Source of the DNA: an uncultured Lachnospiraceae bacterium
Lineage (GTDB): Bacteria > Bacillota > Clostridia > Lachnospirales > Lachnospiraceae
Assembly: GCA_947173945.1 (NCBI GenBank)
Contig: CAMWGV010000004.1
Location: 1 to 64,000, forward strand
Direction: 5' to 3'
DNA: 64,000 bases
Position 1 is the stretch's first letter; each line of letters begins with the position of its first letter. A program made the translations under genes and the position numbers. Below the pieces are notes generated by a model. It did not search any database. It was given only the letters and a program-made list of their open reading frames with translations, and was not told the DNA's origin. Shown in pieces: positions 27,182 to 34,932 of the stretch.

Positions 27182-29971
27182 CTAATTTGTATTAGGAAAT
27201 GCATACTCATCAAGCACGATTTCCTCATTGTAAAATTCCCAGTTTGCCCTATTCCACAAATCATCCTTTACCCTCGCCCATCTTGCCGGAAGGAAAGTGT
27301 TGCCGTTATTAAAAGCAGTATTAGCTTCAGCCGACACAATGATGTACTGTTCATGTGCCGTTTTTTCGGAATTGGTAATTGCCTTTCCCGTAAATGGATT
27401 TATGGGATTTTCAATCAAATCATCTGTTGCAAGTACAGGCACATCTGCATTCGTCATAAACTCCTCCGACACGGAAAATTCCGTGCTGCCAAAATCCTTC
27501 ACAAGCAACAAAGGATAATATAATTCCACATCATCAGGATCACCCTTGACATTATCAAATTCCAATTCGTCAAAATGATGAAGATTTCTTCCGTGATCTG
27601 AAACTATTATTATTTTCGTATTATCATATACATCATTTTCCCTCAGAAAATCAAACCATTCCCCCAGCTTCATCAGTGCCGCCATATTTGAATGATAATG
27701 TATCATCTGCGTACTGTTTTCCATACTTAAGGTTTTTCCATCAACCGTAAATCTCCATGTATTATCGGAGTCATATTTCGTATTGTCTACGGTCTGTGCA
27801 GGAATATATTCAGGCTCCAACAGCAGCATAGGATCATGGGTTGTGTCATTTACTAAGATAGTAAATGTATTTGTTGAATCGTCTGACACCCTTGTCATGC
27901 CATTCAGATTGCAAAGCACCTCATAGGATTCCATAAATACTGAATATAAGCCCTTTGATTTAGACTTGCCATCTTTATCCTGCGCATAGAAGCTATCACC
28001 TAAAGTATCAGAGCAATTATACATTCCCTTGTCATAAAACAAAGGCTGTATTAAGAGCGGCATGGATTTCATCAACCCAAAGCAAAAGAAATTTCTGTTA
28101 TTCTGGGCAACAAACTGCTGCTTCATTTCCAAGCCGCCAAAATTACCTTTCGTAATATATCTGTTTATTGTCGGATACTCTTCAAAAATCGATAAATCCG
28201 GAATCCATTCATAATTTGCATATGGCGGGTCACACACCGTTACTTCATATCCGTTATCTGCAAATAAAACCGGCATTACCTTTAACGCTTCGTTATGCTT
28301 GTCCACGAGCGGCTCCTCCACCCTTTTATTCATCTCTACAGGGGTATACTCATACCCTCCCATAAGTGCCTGCGCACCAAAATTAGTATATCCGCCAAAG
28401 GATATGGTATTTGAATAATAGGTAAAGCCAGCAAACTTCTCCAAAAGCTCCGGCTTTTCATTCAGAATATAGGGTATATATGCCCCCATCCCTCTGTCAA
28501 GCATTATTACAAGAACATTTTTTCCATTTTTATTAAACTTTAAAATACCATTCGGCGATGTTGTCTCCAAGGAAAGCTTCTTTACTGACGAATTTATATT
28601 CACTATGTTATTGACGGACATAACACCTATTGCGGCAGCACAGATTATAAGCACCGGTACTGCTGTCCTGTGATACTTTTTTGCGACAAAACACATCAAC
28701 ACCGCAATCATTATCAAAACAATAACATTAATAAGATGCTCTGGAACCGAAAAACTCATCTTTTTTTCATACTGCAGCGATGGGGAAATAACACCCAGTC
28801 CCGTACCAAAAAACATATAGTTTACAAACATTATGCCACACAAAGAATAGATGATTTTTTGAAATAACACCTTGCCTTTCGGGCTTGCCAGCCAATAAAA
28901 AACCCTCATCCATACTAAAAATGTTCCTGTTGCCATTATTACAGAGCTCACAATATACCAGATAGGATTGTAAAAATAGTTTAAATCAACATATTCCTGA
29001 GGAGATGCTGCAATAAAATTTGAAGGGATAAGAAGTCCTATAAGAACCGTTAAAAATACCAGCCCTGTAACAAAAAGTTTTCCGTTTGGTATTGCTTCTT
29101 CATCCTTTTTCTTCTTTGGCTCAACCGCTTTTTTTGCTCTTATTATAACAAATGCTATTATAAGCAGCTCCATAATCAGCGTCATAACTAAAAGAAATAT
29201 TCTTTCACTCTGCAATACCGGCTTATACGAGCCTGCTACAAACATAAATAACAAAAGTCCTGACGCAACAGATATAATATGTGATACACTAAATTTTAAC
29301 TTTGTTTTATCAATAACTGTTTTTATGAGGGAAAACACATTGTTAAGCGTCCAATAAAATACAAGTCCTGACGACGAGCCATATAAAAACACAAGAAAAA
29401 ACAATGCCATTCCGTAGAGCTGTATCTTCGTCTTTGTTGGAAATCCCTTTAAATAAATACAGCTTGAAATTACATTTACAATCGTCATAATGATTGGCAA
29501 AAGATTTATGGTGACACCACCTATTTTAATCAACCCATCCGGTAATCCAAGATCACGAATCGGACCGAAGGAAACCCCCTGAAGGCATTCAAGATTAGAC
29601 AAAAGCTGATATGCGGCAATAAAAAACGGTATCTCCAAAAGCAGAGAAACGGAGCCCTTCAGGGCATCTATTGGCTTATAGTTATTCTGCCTGTAGTATG
29701 TATCTAAAAGCATCATTTTCTCTCTGCCATAAAATGTTTTCTTTATATGTGTGACTCCGTCACGAAGCCTCGCTTCAGTGTCCCTTGCCTGCTCCTGCAT
29801 ATAATCCGCACGCTTATAAAGCGGCAGCACAAGAAGATTCATAATAATGCTTAAACAAATAATTGCAATCCCCGGCATATCAAATATCTTCATGCTGACT
29901 ACAAATATAGATTCGAAAAACAGATTTAACGGGCCTATCAGCAGGGTATATATAATTTCAAAAAATGTCAT
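27182..29971 (-). CDS. YidC/Oxa1-like domain fused to LtaS-type phosphotransferase domain, paralogue 2
   Basis: This 929-aa protein has the same layout as its neighbours: YidC-like N-terminal part (KGSVSLLLEIPFFIAAYQ, SGLVFYWTLNNVFSLIK), extra transmembrane helices separated by a Lys-rich loop near residue 285, and a phosphotransferase domain with VLVIMLDRG, GGYTNFG (Thr near 529), DTTHDP and IIIVSDHG. It is the most divergent of the three between about residues 390 and 490, and its loop before the THDP motif contains unrelated sequence (FYDKGMYNCSDTLGDSFYAQ), so substrate preference may differ. The ATG at 29971 is preceded by GAGGAGAAGGGA. That ribosome-binding site is a copy of the end of the glycerophosphotransferase gene, showing how the array duplicated. 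An upstream in-frame start is less likely. Confidence 0.8.
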   Translation of the reverse strand: MTFFEIIYTLLIGPLNLFFESIFVVSMKIFDMPGIAIICLSIIMNLLVLPLYKRADYMQEQARDTEARLRDGVTHIKKTFYGREKMMLLDTYYRQNNYKPIDALKGSVSLLLEIPFFIAAYQLLSNLECLQGVSFGPIRDLGLPDGLIKIGGVTINLLPIIMTIVNVISSCIYLKGFPTKTKIQLYGMALFFLVFLYGSSSGLVFYWTLNNVFSLIKTVIDKTKLKFSVSHIISVASGLLLFMFVAGSYKPVLQSERIFLLVMTLIMELLIIAFVIIRAKKAVEPKKKKDEEAIPNGKLFVTGLVFLTVLIGLLIPSNFIAASPQEYVDLNYFYNPIWYIVSSVIMATGTFLVWMRVFYWLASPKGKVLFQKIIYSLCGIMFVNYMFFGTGLGVISPSLQYEKKMSFSVPEHLINVIVLIMIAVLMCFVAKKYHRTAVPVLIICAAAIGVMSVNNIVNINSSVKKLSLETTSPNGILKFNKNGKNVLVIMLDRGMGAYIPYILNEKPELLEKFAGFTYYSNTISFGGYTNFGAQALMGGYEYTPVEMNKRVEEPLVDKHNEALKVMPVLFADNGYEVTVCDPPYANYEWIPDLSIFEEYPTINRYITKGNFGGLEMKQQFVAQNNRNFFCFGLMKSMPLLIQPLFYDKGMYNCSDTLGDSFYAQDKDGKSKSKGLYSVFMESYEVLCNLNGMTRVSDDSTNTFTILVNDTTHDPMLLLEPEYIPAQTVDNTKYDSDNTWRFTVDGKTLSMENSTQMIHYHSNMAALMKLGEWFDFLRENDVYDNTKIIIVSDHGRNLHHFDELEFDNVKGDPDDVELYYPLLLVKDFGSTEFSVSEEFMTNADVPVLATDDLIENPINPFTGKAITNSEKTAHEQYIIVSAEANTAFNNGNTFLPARWARVKDDLWNRANWEFYNEEIVLDEYAFPNTN

Positions 29972-29993
29972 GCTATCCCTTCTCCTCTTTATC
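29972..29993. repeat. duplicated 22-bp scar from the glycerophosphotransferase 3' end
   Basis: The 22 bp before the ATG of paralogue 2 are identical to 32841-32862, which encode the last codons (KEEKG and stop) of the glycerophosphotransferase. Weaker similarity continues for about 16 bp. Here the sequence is noncoding and serves as the ribosome-binding site, marking a tandem duplication boundary. Confidence 0.85.
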
Positions 29994-30035
29994 GTAACCG
30001 GATTAATCGAACTCAATCATCCTGTTAAAAATCTT

Positions 30036-32840
30036 TTATTTTGTTGTGTCTGACGGAAATGCATACTCATCAAGCACGATTTCCTCATTGTAAAATTCCC
30101 AGTTTGCACGGTTCCACAAATCTTCCTTTACCCTCGCCCATCTTGAGGGAAAGAATGTGTTGTCGTTATTAGTAACGGTACCCACTTTAGTCGGTGCAAT
30201 AATATACTGTTCATGTGCCATTTTTTCGGCATTGGTAATTACCTTTCCCGTAAACGGATTTGTGGGATTTTCAATCAAGCCATCCGTTGCAAGCACAGGC
30301 ACATCTGCATTCGTCATAAACTCATGCGACACGGAAAATTCCGTGCTGCCAAAATCCTTCACAAGCAGCAGTGGGTAGTATTTTTCCACATCCGCAAGAT
30401 TCTTTCCATTCTCAAATATCAATTCATCAAAATGAAAAAGAGCACTTCCGTGGTCGGATACGATGATTATTTTTGTATTATCATACACACCGTTTTCCCT
30501 AAGAAAATCAAACCATTCCCCAAGCTTCATCAGTGCCGCCATATTGGCATGATAATGCCTCATCTGTCTTCTATTTTCCATCTTTAAGGTTTTTCCGTCC
30601 ACCATAAACCGCCATGTGTTTTCGGCATCATATTCCGTATTGTCTACCGTCTGTGCAGGGATATATTCCGGTTCTAAAAGCAGCTCGGGTTCATGGGTTA
30701 TGTTATTTGTCATATATAAAAATGTATTTACATTCTCTTTTGTCACGTTCGTCATAAGGGGCATATTGTCAAGTACATTATAAGCGTCCATAAATAAACT
30801 GCTTAATCCTTCCGCCTTTGACATATCATCAGAAAACTGCACACCGCTCATAATCCGGTTTTGATTATATGTGCCGCCGGCATATATGGCTGGCTGTGCA
30901 AAAAGCGGCATTGTTTTCATAATGCTGAAGCAGAAAAAATTGCGTCGGTTACTGTTTATGTTCTGCTGCTTTGTCTGCGGTGAAGTAAAGTGTCCCTCCA
31001 CAGCATATGCATTGATAGCCGGATACGCATCAAAAATTGATGTATCAGTAGCCCATTCATAGTTTACATATACCGGATCACACACCGTCACCTCATATCC
31101 GTGGTCCGCAAATAAAACCGGCATGACCTTGGTTGCTTCGTTGTGCTTGTCAACCAAAGCCTCGTCCGCCCTTTTATTCATCTCTACCGGGGTATACTCA
31201 TACCCTCCCATGATTCCGGGTATGCCAAAAATCGTGCCTCCACCAAAGGATACTGTGTTGGCATAATAGGTAAAGCCTGCAAACTGCTCCATAATCTCCG
31301 GCTTTTCATTCATAATGTACGGAATATATGCACCCATCCCTCTGTCCAGCATGATGACCACCACATTCCTGCCCTCCGTGCTGAGGGAGAAAAAACGTTC
31401 TTCCTCCTGCAGTGCTTCAAACGAAACCTTATCAATGGATGCACGGATGTTAAGTATATTGGCTACCGACATAACAGTCAGTGCCATAGATGCCGTGACC
31501 GTAATCCAAAAGCTGATGCGGTTCCATTTGTATCCAATGAAATACATTACTCCCGCAGTGAGAGTCAGCACAAGGACATTGAACATTTGTTCCCTGATGG
31601 AAAAATACATGCCGTTATCGTACTGCAACATTGCAGATATGTTGCCCAGTTTTGTTCCAAAAAACATATAGTTTACAAACATGATGCCGCACAGGATATA
31701 AATAATCTTTTCAAATAAAACCTTACCCTTATGAGTTGCCAGCAGATAAAAAACTCGCATCCATACTAAAAATGTTCCTGCCGCCATGGCACAGGCACTT
31801 ACAACATACCAAATCGGATTGTAAAAATAGCTTATATCCACATATTCCTGCGGCGATGCTGCAATAAAATTGGAAGGAATCAGAAGTCCGGTAAGAACCG
31901 TTAAAAATACCAGTCCTGTAACAAAAAGGGTTCCGTTCGGTATGGCTTCTTTCTCCTTCTCCTTTTTCTTCTTTGGTTCAGGCTTTGGTTCAACCGCTTT
32001 TTTGGCCCTTATGATAACATATACTACTATAAGCAGCTCCATAAGCAGCGTCATAGTCAAAAGAAAGATCCATTCATGCAGTAATACCGCCTTATACGTG
32101 GCTGCCACATATATAAACAGTAAAAGCCCTGGCACAACAGCAATCACATGTAAGACGCTAAGCTTCAGCTTGGTTTTATCAATCACTGTTTTTATGAGGG
32201 AAAACACGTTGTTAAGCGTCCAATAAAATACAAGCCCCGACGATGAGCTATATAAAAACACAAGAAAAAACAGTGCCATTCCGTAAAGCTGTATCTTCGT
32301 CTTTGTTGGAAAGCCCTTTAAATAAATACAGCTTGAAATTACATTTACAACCGTCATAATGATTGGCAAAAGATTTATGGTGACGCCGCCAATCACAAGC
32401 ATTCCGTCCGGTCTGCCCAAATCCGCTATGGGACCCAAGGATACACCATCCAGAATTTTTAAGTGCGACAGGAACTGATATGCCGCAATAAAAAACGGGA
32501 TTTGAAACAGCAGCGGCACGGAGCCTTTCAAAGCGTCTGCCGGCTTATAATGACTTTGCCTGTAGTATGTCTGCAGTACCATCATTTTTTCATCACCGGA
32601 AAAGGTTTTCTTTATGTGCGACACGCCATCACGGAGCTTTGCATCCGTATCCCTTGCCTGTGCCTGCATATCATCCGCACGCTTATAAAGCGGCAGCACA
32701 AGAAGGTTCATAATAATGCTTAAATAAATAATTGCAATCCCCGGCATGTCAAATATCCTCATGCTGACTACAAATATAGATTCAAAAAGCAGATTTAACG
32801 GGCCTATCAACAGGGTATATATAATTTCAAAAAACGTCAT
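30036..32840 (-). CDS. YidC/Oxa1-like domain fused to LtaS-type phosphotransferase domain, paralogue 3
   Basis: This 934-aa protein is the first of the three paralogues in the transcript. YidC-like part: about residues 1-220, with Asn45 in place of the groove Arg. Extra membrane helices: about 225-465, broken by a Lys/Glu-rich loop (about 281-302). Phosphotransferase domain: VVVIMLDRG (Asp499), GGGTIFG (Thr536), THEP (His716), SDHG (Asp796, His797). It is a mosaic: residues about 1-72 and 161-395 resemble paralogue 2, while 74-160 and 396 to the end resemble paralogue 1. The ATG lies one nucleotide after the stop of the glycerophosphotransferase (TAGCATG), so translation is coupled. An upstream GTG start is possible but would sit inside the ribosome-binding site region. 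Confidence 0.8.
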   Translation of the reverse strand: MTFFEIIYTLLIGPLNLLFESIFVVSMRIFDMPGIAIIYLSIIMNLLVLPLYKRADDMQAQARDTDAKLRDGVSHIKKTFSGDEKMMVLQTYYRQSHYKPADALKGSVPLLFQIPFFIAAYQFLSHLKILDGVSLGPIADLGRPDGMLVIGGVTINLLPIIMTVVNVISSCIYLKGFPTKTKIQLYGMALFFLVFLYSSSSGLVFYWTLNNVFSLIKTVIDKTKLKLSVLHVIAVVPGLLLFIYVAATYKAVLLHEWIFLLTMTLLMELLIVVYVIIRAKKAVEPKPEPKKKKEKEKEAIPNGTLFVTGLVFLTVLTGLLIPSNFIAASPQEYVDISYFYNPIWYVVSACAMAAGTFLVWMRVFYLLATHKGKVLFEKIIYILCGIMFVNYMFFGTKLGNISAMLQYDNGMYFSIREQMFNVLVLTLTAGVMYFIGYKWNRISFWITVTASMALTVMSVANILNIRASIDKVSFEALQEEERFFSLSTEGRNVVVIMLDRGMGAYIPYIMNEKPEIMEQFAGFTYYANTVSFGGGTIFGIPGIMGGYEYTPVEMNKRADEALVDKHNEATKVMPVLFADHGYEVTVCDPVYVNYEWATDTSIFDAYPAINAYAVEGHFTSPQTKQQNINSNRRNFFCFSIMKTMPLFAQPAIYAGGTYNQNRIMSGVQFSDDMSKAEGLSSLFMDAYNVLDNMPLMTNVTKENVNTFLYMTNNITHEPELLLEPEYIPAQTVDNTEYDAENTWRFMVDGKTLKMENRRQMRHYHANMAALMKLGEWFDFLRENGVYDNTKIIIVSDHGSALFHFDELIFENGKNLADVEKYYPLLLVKDFGSTEFSVSHEFMTNADVPVLATDGLIENPTNPFTGKVITNAEKMAHEQYIIAPTKVGTVTNNDNTFFPSRWARVKEDLWNRANWEFYNEEIVLDEYAFPSDTTK

Positions 32841-32841
32841 G

Positions 32842-34083
32842 CTATCCCTTCTCCTCTTTATCACAAGCGGTTATTTCTTCGTACTTTTTTATCAGGTAGT
32901 CAACTGTACGGCAGCATCCCTCGCCAAAATATGCCCATGTCTCCTCCTTTACCTCACGTCTTCCCTCAGCATATTTTTCATCATCTATACAGGAGTCAAT
33001 AAGCTCCTTTAGCGATTCCATATTATCCTCATTCAGCTCACAACCCAGCCTTGGAAGTGCGGTAGTTGTCCAAACAGGAGTATCAAGCCACCACGCATCA
33101 TAAGGGGCAAGGTCAAAATCAGGATTCGTATAAATAACCGGCTTATCATATATTAAGGCAAACTCAAACACAACACCCGAAAAGTCAGAAATGAGTATAT
33201 CCGAGCGGTGCAAAACCTCAAAATTATCCGTGTCCCTGTTCCACTCAAGCTTCTCCTGCTCCGGATATTCCTCCATGAGCTTTTCAATCATATTCTTCTC
33301 TGATGTGAAGGACTGAGGATGTGGACGGACAATTACATGGTATCCCGTTTTCAAAAGCACCTCAAGAATCCTACTTCCATACACACCGAATATAGCACTG
33401 CTTCCCCATGATGGTGCAAGCAGTACAGTCCGTTCATGTTCAGATGCCAATCCGCTTTTTTCAAGCCTTTTTGCCATCTCATCCATATACGGAATACCAA
33501 CTTTTACAAGCTCCTTCTCCGGCAGGGAACGGAGCTTCTCAAGATTGCGTACATCCCTTTCCTGAAAATCCCCTGAAAGCAAAATTGCATCGTAATAATC
33601 AATTCCGAACATTTTATAAAGAATAACCTCACTTGCCGCATGAGGGATATGTACATAAAAGTCTACATCACGGGAGCGTTTCCACTGATAAACCTCAAGC
33701 CCCGGTGTGGTGGACAAAACAATCGTAGCATTCAAAAAGTTTAATCTTGTAAAAAGCTTGTTATTATTTTCAATGCATTCAGCCGTAACATGTGAGTACG
33801 GACATTCAAGCACAGGATCGTCAGGAGATGCCGTTATATATAAAATATCCTTTCCACGCCTGTCCATTTCACGGCAAATCGGCTCAAATACTGACCAATA
33901 CCGCTTATTATCGGAAAAAATCACAAATGGTATTTTATTTTGATTTACCGTGACCTTACCGCCTGTAAGCTTAAACTGTATTTTTATGAAAAGCATCCGC
34001 AGGGAATAAACCGCTGTTCCAATAACACCTATAAGAATTGTAAACAGCATGCTTCCCGTTCCGGGATCTATATATAAAATCAT
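32842..34083 (-). CDS. CDP-glycerol glycerophosphotransferase family protein (TagB/TagF-like)
   Basis: This 413-aa protein belongs to the family that transfers glycerol phosphate from CDP-glycerol in teichoic-acid synthesis. The N terminus carries YIDPGTGSMLFTILIG, a hydrophobic anchor I recognise from many clostridial relatives. The GT-B-like body shows the family signatures RPHPQS (about residue 255) and SDFSGVVFEFALIYDKPVIY (about 300-320). It is the first gene of the operon, behind a good promoter, and is coupled to paralogue 3. It probably makes or primes a glycerophosphate chain on the cytoplasmic side. The acceptor is unknown. The ATG is preceded by GAGAGGAG. Confidence 0.88.
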   Translation of the reverse strand: MILYIDPGTGSMLFTILIGVIGTAVYSLRMLFIKIQFKLTGGKVTVNQNKIPFVIFSDNKRYWSVFEPICREMDRRGKDILYITASPDDPVLECPYSHVTAECIENNNKLFTRLNFLNATIVLSTTPGLEVYQWKRSRDVDFYVHIPHAASEVILYKMFGIDYYDAILLSGDFQERDVRNLEKLRSLPEKELVKVGIPYMDEMAKRLEKSGLASEHERTVLLAPSWGSSAIFGVYGSRILEVLLKTGYHVIVRPHPQSFTSEKNMIEKLMEEYPEQEKLEWNRDTDNFEVLHRSDILISDFSGVVFEFALIYDKPVIYTNPDFDLAPYDAWWLDTPVWTTTALPRLGCELNEDNMESLKELIDSCIDDEKYAEGRREVKEETWAYFGEGCCRTVDYLIKKYEEITACDKEEKG

Positions 34084-34119
34084 ATAATTTCTCCTCTCAA
34101 AATCTCTGCATACCTGCTG

Positions 34120-34148
34120 ATTTTATCACATTGTATCGAATATTTCAA
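34120..34148 (-). promoter_or_regulatory. promoter of the glycerophosphotransferase operon
   Basis: On the minus strand TTGAAA (34143-34148), a 17-nt spacer and TAAAAT (34120-34125), about 37 nt before the start codon. Both hexamers match consensus at five of six positions. Confidence 0.75.
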
Positions 34149-34212
34149 CACTGCAGGCAGTGCAAATCTTCCCAAGTTTGCCACTTCGTACTATTCATCT
34201 GACTATTTTATC

Positions 34213-34235
34213 TTAAATTTTGCGCTAAAATTTAA
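34213..34235. promoter_or_regulatory. inverted repeat upstream of the sigma factor gene
   Basis: TTAAATTTT and AAAATTTAA flank GCGCT. It lies between the divergent glycerophosphotransferase and sigma-factor genes, about 75 nt before the sigma-factor start, and may be an operator. Confidence 0.35.
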
Positions 34236-34308
34236 AACATAAATTGGAAAAGCACTTTTTTTGTATTTTTTCATATTATATATCAAGAGGGATAAATGTG
34301 AGGTTACC

Positions 34309-34932
34309 ATGCAGACCTTTAAGCGTCCACTTTCACCTTCAGAGGAAGCACATTATCTGGCACTTAGCCGCACAGGTGACCTTGATGCCAGAAACGTTCT
34401 GGTAGAATATAACCTTCGACTTGTCGCTCACATTGTCAAAAAATATCAGGCACCGAACAGAAATACCGAGGATCTCTTATCCATCGGTACTATCGGACTT
34501 ATAAAAGCCGTCAACACATACGATGAAAGTAAGGGAAGCCGTCTTGTAACGTATGCTTCAAGGTGTATTGAAAATGAGCTTCTGATGAGATTACGGCATG
34601 AGCGCAAGGAGTCCAGAGAAGTTTCACTATACGAGCCTATTGGTACTGATAAAGAAGGAAATGAAATCAGTCTTATGGATATTATAAGCAGTGACGAGGA
34701 AAATGTGCTTACCAACATTATTGCCTGTGACAGTATTAAGCATATTGGCAGAATTTTTGATAAAGTATTGGAGCCCCGCGAGCAAAAGGTAATAATTATG
34801 CGGTATGGTCTGGAAGGAAATGCACCTATGTCCCAGCGTGATATTGCCGCCATTTTAAACATATCCCGTTCCTATGTTTCCCGCATAGAAAAAAAAGCAC
34901 TGCTTAAGCTTCGCAGTGCTCTTTCCGGATAA
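34309..34932 (+). CDS. sigK: sporulation sigma factor, SigK-like
   Basis: This 207-aa sigma-70-family protein has region 2 (ARNVLVEYNLRLVAHIVKKY, DLLSIGTIGLIKAVNTYD, RLVTYASRCIENELLMRLR) and region 4 with a helix-turn-helix (SQRDIAAILNISRSYVSRIE). The stretch SLYEPIGTDKEGNEISLMDI closely matches what I know of SigK, the late mother-cell factor of endospore formers. The ATG at 34309 (GAGG upstream) gives a protein that begins right at the mature region, without the usual pro-sequence. A TTG at 34261 would add 16 hydrophobic and charged residues resembling one, but has a poor ribosome-binding site. The gene is uninterrupted, and its 3' end overlaps the convergent trhP-like gene by 29 nt. Confidence 0.8.
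   Translation: MQTFKRPLSPSEEAHYLALSRTGDLDARNVLVEYNLRLVAHIVKKYQAPNRNTEDLLSIGTIGLIKAVNTYDESKGSRLVTYASRCIENELLMRLRHERKESREVSLYEPIGTDKEGNEISLMDIISSDEENVLTNIIACDSIKHIGRIFDKVLEPREQKVIIMRYGLEGNAPMSQRDIAAILNISRSYVSRIEKKALLKLRSALSG

Noticed and set aside
29972..30016. upstream start for paralogue 2, adding 15 residues
   Set aside because: The added codons are the duplicated tail of the glycerophosphotransferase gene, including the ribosome-binding site, so the ATG at 29971 is preferred.
24341..32840. Sulfatase activity for the three fusion proteins
   Set aside because: The CxPxR formylglycine motif of sulfatases is missing; the aligned position is a Thr, as in phosphoglycerol transferases.
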